A DNA stretch of 64,000 nucleotides from an uncultured Sphingomonadaceae bacterium (GCA_947258815.1 CAMYJW010000030.1:186001-250000); one strand, 5' to 3'; counted from the first letter of the stretch, positions 52,848-62,883 are shown. Notes: generated from the sequence alone by a model not told the origin. Made by a program: numbers and translations.

Positions 52848-54599
52848 ATGTTCCGGCTCATACGGGCGAGGACGCAACGTTTGGCTGACCTGAATATCAC
52901 TGCGAAACTGCGACAGCAGACATCGTCTATCGACGCTGCCGACCGCGATATTATCGCGTTGGGTATCGCGGCGGCGGCGATCATCATGTTCATGGGAACC
53001 GGTGGTGCGATCCTGCCACAGGTTTTCCGGTCAATCGCCGGCCTTGGTGAAGCGCCCGATACAACCCTTATCAACGCACTGCTGCTCAATATCGCGCTGA
53101 TCATGTTCGGCTGGCGGCGTTACCGTCAACTTCAGACAGAAATCGCCGAACGCCGGACGGCCGAGGAACGCGCCCGGGTACTTTCGGAAACCGATCCGCT
53201 CACCGGTTGCCTGAACCGGCGCGGCCTCAATGACGAAACCATGCGGTTGCTCGAAGAATGTTCCGAAACCGGCGATGTCGTCGTCACCATGATGATCGAC
53301 CTCGATAACTTCAAACAGGTCAACGATTTTCACGGACACAGTGTCGGCGACGAAATTCTGCAGGAATGCGCGCGCCGTATTCAGGCCCAGATGCCCGCCA
53401 ACGCGATCTTCTCAAGATTGGGCGGAGACGAGTTTGCATGCGCCTTTCGCAGCAAGCCGGATCGGCGCGACGCAATCGAATGTATCGCGATCGCGATTGT
53501 CGAGGAAGTCGCCGAGGCCGTGACGACAAACAAGGTCATGGTCAACGTGTCCGCGTCGGTCGGTGTCGCCCAAAGTGATATGCGGTGCGTATGCGCCGAA
53601 GGAGAAACCGGCGCGCAGACGTTGCTGCACATGGCCGACATCGCCATGTACCACGCCAAGAAGCAGGGCCGGAACTGCCATTTCTGGTTCGAGGAACCAA
53701 TGGAAGAAGAGCTTCGCTTCCGTAATACGATAGAGGCCGGCATTCGGCAGGGCATCGCGAACGGCGAATTCGTGCCCTACTATGAAAAACAGATTGACCT
53801 TCAGACCGGCGAACTGACCGGATTTGAAGCGCTGGCCCGCTGGAACTCTCCGTCTATGGGTCTGGTGAGCCCCGATGTTTTTATCCCCATCGCGGAAGAG
53901 ATTGGCGCGATCGGCGAACTTTCCGAAAGCGTCATTGCCAGAGCGCTTGAAGACGCCAGAGACTGGGATTCCTCGCTTACCCTGGCGGTCAACATATCTC
54001 CGATTCAGTTACGCGATCCGTGGTTCGCGCAAAAGCTGCTCAAGTTGCTGCTCAAGGCCAACTTTCCTACCGAGCGGCTTGAAGTCGAGATCACCGAAAG
54101 CTGCCTTCACGAAAACATCGGCGTCGTCCGCACCATTGTGACCAGCCTTAAAAACCAGGGCATCCGTATCGTACTTGACGATTTCGGAACCGGTTACAGC
54201 TCGCTTGGCCAGTTGCGCACATTGCCGTTCGACCGGATCAAGATCGACCGCACATTCGTGAGCAATCTGATGGACAGCCAGGATGCGCGGACCATTGTTG
54301 AAGGTATCGCAATGCTGGGCAAAGGCCTGGGGCTTCCGGTCACTGCCGAAGGGATCGAAACCTCTGAAATTCTGGATAAACTGCGCGCATACCCCGATTT
54401 CAACGGTCAGGGATATCTCTATGGCCGCCCAAAATCGGCGAGGGAAACCAATCAGTCGCTTGAAACACACGGACTTCTGGCAAAACCAGCAGAAGCAGAG
54501 CCGCGACTGAATACCAGCAACGAACCATTCGATGCCGATGCTGCCTCGCAATATGCATCTGCGGAAGCCGCCCGGCGGCGCAAGGCCGGGAACGGCTGA
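52848..54599 (+). CDS. Membrane-bound GGDEF-EAL cyclic-di-GMP protein
   Basis: A 583-residue protein with two membrane helices (residues about 35-55 and 73-88), a short coiled segment, then a diguanylate cyclase domain (GGDEF at 192-196, intact) and a phosphodiesterase domain (EAL at 327-329; DDFGTGYSSLGQL; EITES). Both signature motifs are complete, so either or both activities may be present. No R-x-x-D product-inhibition site lies five residues before GGDEF. It has no obvious sensor domain. The ATG at 52848 has a weak ribosome site; a TTG at 52881 preceded by GAGG is an alternative start. Confidence 0.93.
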   Translation: MFRLIRARTQRLADLNITAKLRQQTSSIDAADRDIIALGIAAAAIIMFMGTGGAILPQVFRSIAGLGEAPDTTLINALLLNIALIMFGWRRYRQLQTEIAERRTAEERARVLSETDPLTGCLNRRGLNDETMRLLEECSETGDVVVTMMIDLDNFKQVNDFHGHSVGDEILQECARRIQAQMPANAIFSRLGGDEFACAFRSKPDRRDAIECIAIAIVEEVAEAVTTNKVMVNVSASVGVAQSDMRCVCAEGETGAQTLLHMADIAMYHAKKQGRNCHFWFEEPMEEELRFRNTIEAGIRQGIANGEFVPYYEKQIDLQTGELTGFEALARWNSPSMGLVSPDVFIPIAEEIGAIGELSESVIARALEDARDWDSSLTLAVNISPIQLRDPWFAQKLLKLLLKANFPTERLEVEITESCLHENIGVVRTIVTSLKNQGIRIVLDDFGTGYSSLGQLRTLPFDRIKIDRTFVSNLMDSQDARTIVEGIAMLGKGLGLPVTAEGIETSEILDKLRAYPDFNGQGYLYGRPKSARETNQSLETHGLLAKPAEAEPRLNTSNEPFDADAASQYASAEAARRRKAGNG

Positions 54600-54670
54600 G
54601 TGCCAGGCACACCGCTTTGAGTTCGAAGCGACTGGACGAAAGCAGCTCTAACGCATAGATCGCGCCCATT

Positions 54671-55489
54671 ATGCGCATTGGCTTCAACAAAATGCACGGC
54701 CTTGGAAACGACTTTGTCGTGCTCGATGGACGCGATCACGCGCTGCCGCCGATCGGAAGCGCCGAAGCGCAAAAGCTGGCCGACCGCAGGACCGGAATTG
54801 GCTGCGATCAGCTGATCGTTCTTGAGCCTTCGGACAAGGCAGAACTGCGCATGCGGATTTTCAATGCCGATGGCGGCGAAGTTGAAGCGTGCGGAAACGC
54901 GTCGCGCGCTGTTGGCCTGATGCTTGGCAAGACTGCCAGCATTGAAACGCTGGGCGGAATTCTCACTGCCTCTCCCGCCGAAAATGGTATTTCGGTGGAA
55001 ATGGGCATACCAAAGTTCGAATGGGATGAAATTCCGCTGGGCTATGCGCTTGATACCCACGCAATGCCGGTCGCCTGGGAAGAACTCGTCAATCCGCTTG
55101 CGGTCAATGTCGGCAATCCCCACGCCGTGTTTTTTGTCGAAGATTGCGACGCAATTGATCTGGAAAGGCTCGGCCCGCAGATCGAAACCGATCCGCTGTT
55201 TCCCGAGCGCATCAACGTCAACGTGGCGACACTGGTTTCGCGCCATGCGATTCGCCTGCGTGTCTGGGAACGCGGCGTGGGCGAAACCCGCGCATGCGGA
55301 ACCGGTGCCTGCGCAACTGCCGTCGCCGCGATTCGCAAAGGCGAGGCGGACAGCCCCGTTACTGTGGAACTGCCCGGCGGCGAACTGCGCATCGAATGGC
55401 GCCTGGACGACGTGATGGTGATGACCGGGCCTGCCACAAAAAGTTTTGAAGGCAGTTTCGAGTCCGCCGATTTCGGACTTGCCGGATGA
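54671..55489 (+). CDS. dapF: Diaminopimelate epimerase
   Basis: A 272-residue enzyme that converts LL- to meso-diaminopimelate for lysine and peptidoglycan. The two catalytic cysteines lie in VEACGNASRA (C74) and RACGTGACAT (about 214), and MHGLGNDFVVLD at the N terminus is invariant. The usual CGNGxRC reads CGNASRA, a mild variation. It starts a tight operon: its stop overlaps mtaB by 4 bp. Confidence 0.95.
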   Translation: MRIGFNKMHGLGNDFVVLDGRDHALPPIGSAEAQKLADRRTGIGCDQLIVLEPSDKAELRMRIFNADGGEVEACGNASRAVGLMLGKTASIETLGGILTASPAENGISVEMGIPKFEWDEIPLGYALDTHAMPVAWEELVNPLAVNVGNPHAVFFVEDCDAIDLERLGPQIETDPLFPERINVNVATLVSRHAIRLRVWERGVGETRACGTGACATAVAAIRKGEADSPVTVELPGGELRIEWRLDDVMVMTGPATKSFEGSFESADFGLAG

Positions 55490-56658
55490 GTGTTGAAGTG
55501 ATGTCGCTGGGCTGTCGGCTGAACATTTCCGAAAGCGAGGAAATGCGCGCGATGCTGGCGCAAGCTGACAACATGGTCGTCATCAACAGTTGCGCGGTTA
55601 CATCCGAAGCAGTGCGCCAGACCCGGCAGACCATACGCCGCGCCCGGCGCAAGCATCCCGATGCCCGCCTGCTGGTGACCGGCTGCGCCGCGGAAGTTGA
55701 GCGCGACATGCTGGCGGCGATGCCCGAAGTGGACGGGCTGGTCGCCAACGATGCCAAGCTCGATGCGCGCAGCTGGAATGTGCCCCCTGCCCCGCGCACG
55801 ATGCCTTCGCGTTATTCGCGCGCGTTCGTGCAGGTTCAGAACGGGTGCGATCATGCCTGCACGTTCTGCGTGATCCCGCGCGGCCGGGGGGGCAGCCGCT
55901 CGCAGCCGGTTGTCGCCGTGCTGGAAGATGTTTCCCGACACATCGAAGCCGGGCTGAACGAAGTTGTGCTGACCGGCGTTGACCTTACAAGCTGGGGAAG
56001 CGACTTGCCCTCCAGCCCCGGCCTTGGCCAGCTTGCATCCGCGATTCTCGATGCGTTCCCGCAATTGCCGCGCCTGCGCCTGTCCTCGATCGACGGGGCG
56101 GAGATTGACGATGTTCTGTTTGAATTACTCGCGTTTGAGCCGCGCATGATGCCGCATGTTCATCTTTCGCTGCAATCAGGCGACGACATGATCCTCAAAC
56201 GCATGAAACGCCGCCACAGCCGCGCCGATGCCATCGAACTGGTCGCGCGCCTGCGCCAACACCGCTCTGATCTCGGGCTGGGGGCAGACATCATCGCCGG
56301 CTTCCCGACCGAGGATGAAACAATGCACGCCAACAATGTTTCAATCGTGCGCGAGCTGGGCATCGTTCATGGTCATGTCTTTCCCTATTCGCCTCGCCCC
56401 GATACCCCGGCAGCGCGCATGCCCGCAGTCAATCCCGCGCTCGTCAAACAGCGCGCCGCGGAGGTGCGCGATGCCGTGGCCGATATGCGGCGTGACTGGC
56501 TGGAGTCGCTGATCGGGCAGCCGCTCAATGTGCTTGCCGAAACCGACGGGACCGGCCACGCGGAAAACTTCGCGCCGGTAATCCTGCCCGAAGGCACACA
56601 GCCCGGTTCCATCGCGCGCATAACCCCCACGCGCGTTGTCGAAGGACGCCTGGCATGA
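55486..56658 (+). CDS. mtaB: tRNA t6A37 methylthiotransferase MtaB
   Basis: A 390-residue radical-SAM methylthiotransferase that makes ms2t6A at position 37 of tRNAs. It has the N-terminal UPF0004 domain with three cysteines (SLGCRLN, NSCAVT, TGCAAEV), the radical-SAM domain with C-x3-C-x2-C as CDHACTFC (about residue 122), and a short TRAM-like end. The sequence GCRLN and length fit MtaB rather than MiaB. ATG overlaps the dapF stop, and its stop overlaps ftsY. Confidence 0.92.
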   Translation: MSVEVMSLGCRLNISESEEMRAMLAQADNMVVINSCAVTSEAVRQTRQTIRRARRKHPDARLLVTGCAAEVERDMLAAMPEVDGLVANDAKLDARSWNVPPAPRTMPSRYSRAFVQVQNGCDHACTFCVIPRGRGGSRSQPVVAVLEDVSRHIEAGLNEVVLTGVDLTSWGSDLPSSPGLGQLASAILDAFPQLPRLRLSSIDGAEIDDVLFELLAFEPRMMPHVHLSLQSGDDMILKRMKRRHSRADAIELVARLRQHRSDLGLGADIIAGFPTEDETMHANNVSIVRELGIVHGHVFPYSPRPDTPAARMPAVNPALVKQRAAEVRDAVADMRRDWLESLIGQPLNVLAETDGTGHAENFAPVILPEGTQPGSIARITPTRVVEGRLA

Positions 56659-57593
56659 GCGATGGTTCCACGCCTGACGATGCATGGTCGAAAAGCCTGT
56701 TCGGCGGTTTTCGCAAAACCTCCGAACGCCTTTCAGGCAGCATCGCCGGGATTATCGCGAAATCGCGGCTCAGCGACAGCCAGCTTGACGATATCGAAGA
56801 TGCGCTGATCGTATCCGATCTTGGCCCCCGCGCCGCAGCGCGCATTCGCGATACACTGGCCGAAGAACGGTTTGACAATGACGCCGACGAACGCGCGATC
56901 ATGGAAGTGGTGGCCCGCGAAATTGCCGAAATTCTAAGGCCAGTCGCCAAACCGCTGGAAATCGTGGCATTCCCGCGCCCGCAGATCATTCTGGTGATCG
57001 GCGTCAACGGATCGGGCAAGACGACCACCATCGCCAAGCTCGCACACCTGTTTCAGGAGCAGGACTATTCAGTGATGCTGGCAGCGGGCGACACGTTTCG
57101 CGCCGCGGCGATAGGGCAACTCGCCGTGTGGGCCGAACGGCTTGGCATTCCGGTTATCAGGGGCGCGGAAGGCGGCGATCCGGCAAGCATCGTGTTCGAC
57201 GGCGTCAAGGCGGCAACCGATCAGGGGATCGACGCGCTAATCGTCGATACGGCAGGCCGCCTCCAGAACAAGACCGAGCTGATGGACGAACTGGCCAAGA
57301 TCCGCCGCGTGCTGGGGCGGATCAACCCCGAGGCGCCGCACGATGTCGTGCTTGTTCTCGATGCCACCAATGGCCAGAATGCGCTCAGCCAGATCGAAAC
57401 GTTCAGGGACATTGCGGGGGTGACCGGCCTTATCATGACCAAACTTGATGGCACCGCGCGCGGCGGTGTGCTGGTTGCGGCGGCAGAACAATATGGCTTG
57501 CCGATCCATGCGATCGGCGTTGGCGAAACGATAGACGATCTGCGCCCGTTCGATCCCGATCTTGTTGCCAGAGTAATTGCCGGAGTGGCCTGA
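56655..57593 (+). CDS. ftsY: Signal recognition particle receptor FtsY
   Basis: A 312-residue SRP-type GTPase that docks ribosome-SRP complexes at the membrane. N-terminal four-helix N domain (SGSIAGIIAKSRLSDSQLDDIED), then the G domain: GVNGSGKTTTIAKLA (G1), DTFRAAAIGQL, VDTAGRLQNK (G3, about residue 197), TKLDGTARGG (G4). The acidic A domain found in E. coli is very short. It overlaps mtaB by 4 bp and ispZ by 1 bp. Confidence 0.95.
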   Translation: MSDGSTPDDAWSKSLFGGFRKTSERLSGSIAGIIAKSRLSDSQLDDIEDALIVSDLGPRAAARIRDTLAEERFDNDADERAIMEVVAREIAEILRPVAKPLEIVAFPRPQIILVIGVNGSGKTTTIAKLAHLFQEQDYSVMLAAGDTFRAAAIGQLAVWAERLGIPVIRGAEGGDPASIVFDGVKAATDQGIDALIVDTAGRLQNKTELMDELAKIRRVLGRINPEAPHDVVLVLDATNGQNALSQIETFRDIAGVTGLIMTKLDGTARGGVLVAAAEQYGLPIHAIGVGETIDDLRPFDPDLVARVIAGVA

Positions 57594-58264
57594 TGGATAC
57601 GCCAGAAGTTCAGGAAAGCGAAAAATCCACCACAGCGCCAAAGCAGCAGGGTTCGTGGGTTAACCTGCTGGTCGATTTCGGGCCGCTGCTGGTGTTCTTC
57701 ATCGCCTATCGGCATTTTTCGCCCGATAGCGATGAAGGGCTTGGTGTCGTCGTCGCGATCACCAAAAGCACGCTGGCGTTCATGGTTGCAACCGTGGTGG
57801 CGCTGATCGTTTCCAAGTGGCGGCTGGGCCACGTTTCACCGATGGTCTGGCTTTCGACCGTGCTGATTATCGGCTTTGGCGGGCTGACCGTTCTGCTCAA
57901 CGATCCATTCTGGATCCAGATCAAGCCAACCGCGATTTACCTGCTGTTTGCCGGCGTTCTGTTCGCCGGGCTCGCGCGCGGCAAGCCGATGCTGCGCTAT
58001 CTTCTGCAATCCGCTTTTGAAGGTCTGGACGATGAAGGATGGCTCAAGCTGTCACGCAACTGGGCCTTGTTTTTCCTGTTCCTCGCAGCCCTGAACGAAG
58101 GCGCACGCCATATGCTGAGCTTCAGCGGCTGGCTGAGCTTCAAGCTGTGGGGATTCACTGCGCTCTCGTTCCTGTTCACCTTTTCGCAGATTCCGATGGT
58201 TCTGCGCCATGGCCTGAACGTTGAAGCCAAGGATGACGTCATCACCCATCCACCGCACGAATAA
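57593..58264 (+). CDS. ispZ: Inner-membrane septation protein A
   Basis: A 223-residue YciB/IspZ membrane protein with about five helices: LLVDFGPLLVFFIAYRH, FMVATVVALIV, WLSTVLIIGFGGLTVLLND and WALFFLFLAALNE are recognisable family blocks. It is somewhat longer than enterobacterial homologues because of an extra N-terminal tail. It is needed for proper cell-envelope and septum formation in bacteria where studied. Last gene of the dapF operon. Confidence 0.9.
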   Translation: MDTPEVQESEKSTTAPKQQGSWVNLLVDFGPLLVFFIAYRHFSPDSDEGLGVVVAITKSTLAFMVATVVALIVSKWRLGHVSPMVWLSTVLIIGFGGLTVLLNDPFWIQIKPTAIYLLFAGVLFAGLARGKPMLRYLLQSAFEGLDDEGWLKLSRNWALFFLFLAALNEGARHMLSFSGWLSFKLWGFTALSFLFTFSQIPMVLRHGLNVEAKDDVITHPPHE

Positions 58265-58338
58265 GTGCAAAACCGCATGATTCCATGTGACAACCCCCAG
58301 CCGTTTCTGCCATAATGGCGTGATCGCCGCCCAGTTGC

Positions 58339-58355
58339 TATTGAGAATCATGCAC
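58339..58355. promoter_or_regulatory. Possible partial Fur-type site
   Basis: TATTGAGAATCATGCAC matches the left 10 bases of the classical TGAGAATNATTCTCA iron box but not the right half. It is about 42 bp upstream of the membrane-protein gene at 58397. Evidence is weak. Confidence 0.25.
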
Positions 58356-58396
58356 TGCCCGGCGGCTGTGCACGCGCCACAAAATAGGGGGAATCA

Positions 58397-58969
58397 ATGG
58401 CGAAATTCTTTGGAAATCTAAACCTCGTTCTGCTGGTTGGCCTGTTGATCACGATCGGTGTGATGGTCGGCTTCAAACCTGCGGTAGCATTCGATGTGAA
58501 TTCGCTTTTCCGCTGGCTCCATGTCTTTTTCGGCATCCTGTGGATCGGTCTGCTCTATTATCTGAATTTCGTTCAGGTGCCGACGATGCCCGCCATTCCA
58601 GCTGAACAGAAAGGTGCCATCTCGGGCCATATCGCACCCAAAGTGCTGTTTTACTTCCGCTGGGGCGCCGCATTCACAGTTCTGACCGGACTGGTTGTCG
58701 CCTATGTCGGTGGCTACGTTCATCAGGCTCTCGCTTTCCAGGGCGAAGGCGCAGTTAACCTGATCGGTCTTGGCATGTGGATGGCGCTTATCATGGCGTT
58801 CAATGTCTGGTTCATCATCTGGCCCGCCCAGAAGAAGATCCTCGGCATTGTCGAAGCTTCAGATGAAGCCAAAGCGAAAGCCGCACCGGTGGCGCTCGCC
58901 GCAAGCCGCACAAACACTCTGCTTTCACTGCCCATGCTGTATTGCATGGTCAGCGCAAACCTTGGCTAA
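58397..58969 (+). CDS. PuuD-like urate hydroxylase N-domain membrane protein
   Basis: A 190-residue membrane protein with about four or five helices. RWLHVFFGILWIGLLYYLNFVQVP (about residue 40) resembles the Urate_ox_N/PuuD family, where the His and W-I-G are conserved. It lacks the C-terminal cytochrome domain of full PuuD, so urate oxidation is doubtful; such short forms are common in alphaproteobacteria without known function. GGGGG precedes the ATG and a strong terminator follows, so it is transcribed alone. Confidence 0.72.
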   Translation: MAKFFGNLNLVLLVGLLITIGVMVGFKPAVAFDVNSLFRWLHVFFGILWIGLLYYLNFVQVPTMPAIPAEQKGAISGHIAPKVLFYFRWGAAFTVLTGLVVAYVGGYVHQALAFQGEGAVNLIGLGMWMALIMAFNVWFIIWPAQKKILGIVEASDEAKAKAAPVALAASRTNTLLSLPMLYCMVSANLG

Positions 58970-58994
58970 AGCCGCAGATACAGCAGAATTCAGG

Positions 58995-59024
58995 AAGGGA
59001 GCTTCGAAAGAGGCTCCCTTTTTT
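58995..59024 (+). terminator. Rho-independent terminator
   Basis: aagggagc and gctccctt form an 8-bp stem with a 10-nt loop, followed by a run of six T residues (59019-59024), 26 bp after the stop of the PuuD-like gene. Confidence 0.93.
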
Positions 59025-59172
59025 GTATCCCGCCTCAGGTTGTCAGGAGATCATGCAGGCGATCGCTCGCCTCAGATTGAGCAAAGGGGGCGCCCGCAGC
59101 CCCTTGTCCCCTAGCGCCCCGCCCCCAAGGCCGCCGCGCACCGCGCGTCCTGCGCCGGGAGCATATTGTCGC

Positions 59173-61140
59173 TTAAAGCTCCACCTGGCTGCCCAGTTCC
59201 ACCACCCGGTTTGACGGCAGCCTGAAGAACACCATTGCACTGGCGGCGTTGACCATCATCCATGAAAACAGCTTCTCGCGCCAGATCGGCATACCGGGTT
59301 TCTCCGATGCGATCAGCGTCTGGCGGGAAAGGAAGAAACTGGTCTTCATCATCTCGAACGGTCCGCCGCAGGCTTGCGTATGCGAAAGCGCGTCGGGCAC
59401 ATCGGTTTCTTCCATGAAGCCATAGCGCAGCGTCAGCCGGTAAAACCCGGAATCGAGCGTCTTCACTTCATAGCGTTCGGACGGCTCGACATAAGGAACG
59501 TCCTGAACATCAACCGTCAGCACCACCACGCGCTCGTGCAGCACCTTGTTGTGTTTGATGTTATGCAGCAAGGCAGACGGCACCCCGGCATTTGACGAAG
59601 CCATGAAGATCGCCGTTCCGGGAACCCGCGCGGCGCTGCTGTGCGCACTTTTTGCGAAAACATTCAGCGGCAGCGCGGATTCGATCATCCGTTCGCGCAA
59701 CAGTTTGCGCCCCGCCGCCCAGGTCGTCAGCAACGTAAAGGCGATCGCGCCCACCAACAGCGGGAACCAGCCGCCATCGGGAACTTTGGCAAGGTTCGCC
59801 GCGAAATAGGCACCATCGACGATGAAGAACAAGGCGATTACCGGGATCGCCACCCACATCTTCCACTTCCAGATCGCCGTCACCAGAACCGCCAGCAGGC
59901 AGGTGTCAATCAGCATCGCGCCGGTCACCGCGATCCCGTAGGCCGAAGCGAGATTGGAGGAATTGCGGAAAGTCAGCACCAGAATGATCACCGCCACCAT
60001 CAGCGCCCAGTTGATCGAGGGGATATAGATCTGCCCGGCTTCGTGTTCACTGGTATGGCGCGTAGTCAGCCGGGGAATGAAGCCAAGCTGGATCGCCTGA
60101 TGGGTGATCGAAAACGCCCCGGAAATCACTGCCTGACTGGCGATGAACGTGGCGAATGTCGCCAGAATCACCAGAGGTAACCGCGCAACTTCGGGCGCGA
60201 GCATGAAGAACGGATTCTGGATGGCCTCGGCCGCGCCGGCATCGTCCAGCCCCAGGATCATCGCCCCCTGCCCGAAATAGTTCAGCAGCAGGCACGGCAT
60301 CACGAACCCGAACCACGAAAGCTTCATCGGACCGCGCCCGAAATGCCCCATATCCGAATAAAGCGCTTCCGAACCCGTGACCGCCAGCACCACAGAGCCC
60401 AGCGCCAGAAACGCCAGCATCTTGTCGGTAATGAAAAACTGGATCGCATACCACGGGTTCAGCGCCCACAGGATCTCGGGCGAACTCACGATGTGCGATA
60501 TGCCGAGCAATGCGATAATCACGAAATAGACGATCATCACCGGGGCAAACAGCGCGCCGACTTTGGCTGTGCCGCGCTTTTGCAAAACGAACAGGAACAC
60601 CAGCAGCACCAGCGCAATCGGGATCACCAGCGGTTGCAGCCCCGCTTCAACAACGGTCAGCCCTTCGACCGCTGAAAGCACCGAAATAGCGGGCGTAATC
60701 ATCGAATCGCCATAAAAAAGCGCGGTCGCAAACACGCCAAGCAAAACCGCCAGCCCGCCGTATTTTGAGCGGCTGAGCTGCCCGGAAAGCAGTGCAACCA
60801 GAGCCAGGCTGCCGCCTTGCCCCTTGTTATCGGCACGCATCATGATGCTGACATACTGGATCGAAACGACAAGCGTCATCGACCAGAAGATCAGGCTGAC
60901 GACACCAAGGATATGCAGATGATCGAGCGCAAGCGGGTGCGGGCCGACGAATGTCTCACGAAAGGCATAAAGCGGGCTGGTGCCGATATCGCCAAAAACA
61001 ATGCCGATCGCGCCGAAGGCCAGCTTCGCGACATTGTTGTTATGCTCATGGCTCTTGCCGCCATGGACACGATGGGCAGCCGAAGGCACCGGAGCAGTCG
61101 TGCCCCCGCTTTCGTCTCCATCACGCGTTGCTTCCGTCAT
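59173..61140 (-). CDS. kup: Potassium transporter Kup
   Basis: A 655-residue low-affinity K+/H+ symporter of the KUP/HAK family. [22 protein letters not shown] (about residue 45) is the family signature; twelve membrane helices run to about residue 455, followed by a C-terminal soluble part of about 190 residues ending [21 protein letters not shown] at 61140. It is alone on the minus strand with no related gene beside it; the region downstream to the terminator of the previous gene is about 150 bp. Confidence 0.95.
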   Translation of the reverse strand: MTEATRDGDESGGTTAPVPSAAHRVHGGKSHEHNNNVAKLAFGAIGIVFGDIGTSPLYAFRETFVGPHPLALDHLHILGVVSLIFWSMTLVVSIQYVSIMMRADNKGQGGSLALVALLSGQLSRSKYGGLAVLLGVFATALFYGDSMITPAISVLSAVEGLTVVEAGLQPLVIPIALVLLVFLFVLQKRGTAKVGALFAPVMIVYFVIIALLGISHIVSSPEILWALNPWYAIQFFITDKMLAFLALGSVVLAVTGSEALYSDMGHFGRGPMKLSWFGFVMPCLLLNYFGQGAMILGLDDAGAAEAIQNPFFMLAPEVARLPLVILATFATFIASQAVISGAFSITHQAIQLGFIPRLTTRHTSEHEAGQIYIPSINWALMVAVIILVLTFRNSSNLASAYGIAVTGAMLIDTCLLAVLVTAIWKWKMWVAIPVIALFFIVDGAYFAANLAKVPDGGWFPLLVGAIAFTLLTTWAAGRKLLRERMIESALPLNVFAKSAHSSAARVPGTAIFMASSNAGVPSALLHNIKHNKVLHERVVVLTVDVQDVPYVEPSERYEVKTLDSGFYRLTLRYGFMEETDVPDALSHTQACGGPFEMMKTSFFLSRQTLIASEKPGMPIWREKLFSWMMVNAASAMVFFRLPSNRVVELGSQVEL

Positions 61141-61241
61141 TGCTTCGCCCTGTCGTGGACTGGCACCGAAACCCTTGCCGCTTTCGCAGTTGCAGCAAAG
61201 GCGAGCCGCCTAGCAGCATGACCACGGCAAGGCAACGCCGG

Positions 61242-61889
61242 TCAGCCGCCAGCCTGCGCTTTGTCGCGCGCGCGGATAAACTCCATCAGCTGTTCCAGCC
61301 GGAATTCAATATCTTCGCGCCATGGGGCATCGGGCGGAGCGCGTTCCAGCAGCCGCGTCCAGATCGCTCTCGCCTCGTCGAAGCGCCCGGTCTGAGCAAG
61401 CGCCAAACCTCGGAAAAACGGCGGACCGGGGCTTTCCGGCGCAATCCGCGCCGCTTTTCGGAACGCAAAATCCGAAGCGGGCGTTAGCTGCCCGTCTGCA
61501 TGAGCAACCAGCGCGTTGGCAAGCGCCAGCCATGCCTCGCCATCCTCGGGATCCTCATCCACCGCGCCAAGCAGAACCTGCGCGGCATTGGCGAACTGCC
61601 CGTTGCGCGCCATGCCATCCGCGATCACCACCCATTGATTGGTCGTCGGGATCGAACGCTCATCAAGATCGCCCCGTCCCTCGATCAGCGCATCGGGATC
61701 GCTGGCGATTTGCTGCGCGGGCGGCTTGGGCGCACCGGGCAAACCGGGGCTGGCCTGCAATCCATATCCCGCGATGCCCAACAGCAACGCCGCGCCAACC
61801 GCTTCCCAGCCCTTGCGCGCAGCCTTGGACAAAACCATGATCGCCAAAAATGCGGCAATCGCCAGAAGGATCGCAAACAGCCAGGTCAT
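61242..61889 (-). CDS. ccmI: Cytochrome c biogenesis TPR protein CcmI
   Basis: A 215-residue protein with an N-terminal membrane region (residues 1-25 and about 35-52) followed by tetratricopeptide repeats (EAWLALANALVAHADG; FRKAARIAPESPGPPFFRGLALAQTGR). CcmI is a chaperone that brings apocytochrome c to the heme-ligation complex. ATG at 61889 overlaps the ccmH stop by 4 bp; the longer frame from GTG 61976 lies inside ccmH and is rejected. Confidence 0.88.
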   Translation of the reverse strand: MTWLFAILLAIAAFLAIMVLSKAARKGWEAVGAALLLGIAGYGLQASPGLPGAPKPPAQQIASDPDALIEGRGDLDERSIPTTNQWVVIADGMARNGQFANAAQVLLGAVDEDPEDGEAWLALANALVAHADGQLTPASDFAFRKAARIAPESPGPPFFRGLALAQTGRFDEARAIWTRLLERAPPDAPWREDIEFRLEQLMEFIRARDKAQAGG

Positions 61890-62320
61890 GCCTTGTCGCC
61901 TCCCCGGCCGAAACGTCGCCATAACAACGCTGTCGCCAGCAAAAGCAGGACCAAAGGCACGACAAACAAAGGCCACGTCAAATTCGTCACCCGCGGCGCA
62001 TAGCTTACATAGTCGCCATAGCGTTCCACCAGCCAGGCGCGCACCGCTTCCGGCTCATCCCCTGCGGCGATCCGTTCGCGCACCTGACTGCGCATGTCGC
62101 CCGCCATCGGCGCATCGGAATCGGCGATCGACTGGCTCTGGCACTTGAGACAGCGCAGCGTTTCCATCAGATCCTGCGCCTTCGCTTCAAGCGCGGGATC
62201 ATCCAGCTGGCGATAGGCATAAGGTGCGGGCGGCAGCGAGTCCTGTGCCATTGCCGGGGTGGCGATCAGCCAGGAGATCAGCCCGGCCAACGCCGCGATC
62301 ATCGCGAATAAGCGCTTCAC
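61886..62320 (-). CDS. ccmH: Cytochrome c-type biogenesis protein CcmH
   Basis: A 144-residue periplasmic thiol-disulfide protein. A signal peptide (about 25 residues, ending AMAQ) is followed by the CcmH domain with the redox motif LRCLKC (C57 and C60) and QSIADSDAPMAGDMR. A C-terminal helix (about residues 112-130) anchors it in the membrane. It reduces the CxxCH cysteines of apocytochromes c. ATG overlaps the ccmG stop. Confidence 0.93.
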   Translation of the reverse strand: MKRLFAMIAALAGLISWLIATPAMAQDSLPPAPYAYRQLDDPALEAKAQDLMETLRCLKCQSQSIADSDAPMAGDMRSQVRERIAAGDEPEAVRAWLVERYGDYVSYAPRVTNLTWPLFVVPLVLLLLATALLWRRFGRGGDKA

Positions 62321-62883
62321 AGGCCCGCCTCCTTCAGTTCGCGCAGGATCAGCGGCACATGTTCGGGCCGGATAACCCCGACATGCTGATAGCGTATCAC
62401 GCCTTTGCCATCGATCACGAACGTTTCGGGCACACCTGAAGAGCCAAGCGCCAGTTGCACCGCGCTGACATTGTCGGCGCCGATCCGCGCGAAGGGATTG
62501 CCGTTCTTTTGCAGAAACGCGCTGACATCCTCGCTCCGGTCGCGAATGGCAATGCCGTCAATCGCCACGCCCTGTTTGCCCAGCTCATCAAGCTGCGGCG
62601 CTTCCACCGCGCACGGGATGCACCAGCTGGCAAAAATGTTGAGCAACCGGGGTTTGCCCCCTTGATACACCGCGCTTGAAAGCCCCGGCCGCGCGGCAAT
62701 CGCGGGCTTCAGATCGAACGCGGGCACGGGTTTGCCGATCAACGCACTTTCAATCGTGCGATCGGCGGGCCGCACCAGCCCATAAAACACCAGCGCAACA
62801 AACGCGATGAACAGCGCAAGCGGCAGCCATAACGCCCAGCGGAAACCGGCAGGCTGCGGCTCGGAAGCTGAAGTCTCGGTCAT
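62317..62883 (-). CDS. ccmG: Thiol:disulfide interchange protein CcmG/DsbE
   Basis: A 188-residue membrane-anchored thioredoxin. One N-terminal helix (residues about 17-36) is followed by the thioredoxin fold with the active site SWCIPCAVEAP (about residue 85) and GVPETFVIDGKG (cis-Pro loop). It keeps CcmH and apocytochrome thiols reduced in the periplasm. ATG at 62883 overlaps the ccmF stop by 4 bp; the open frame upstream lies inside ccmF. Confidence 0.93.
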   Translation of the reverse strand: MTETSASEPQPAGFRWALWLPLALFIAFVALVFYGLVRPADRTIESALIGKPVPAFDLKPAIAARPGLSSAVYQGGKPRLLNIFASWCIPCAVEAPQLDELGKQGVAIDGIAIRDRSEDVSAFLQKNGNPFARIGADNVSAVQLALGSSGVPETFVIDGKGVIRYQHVGVIRPEHVPLILRELKEAGL

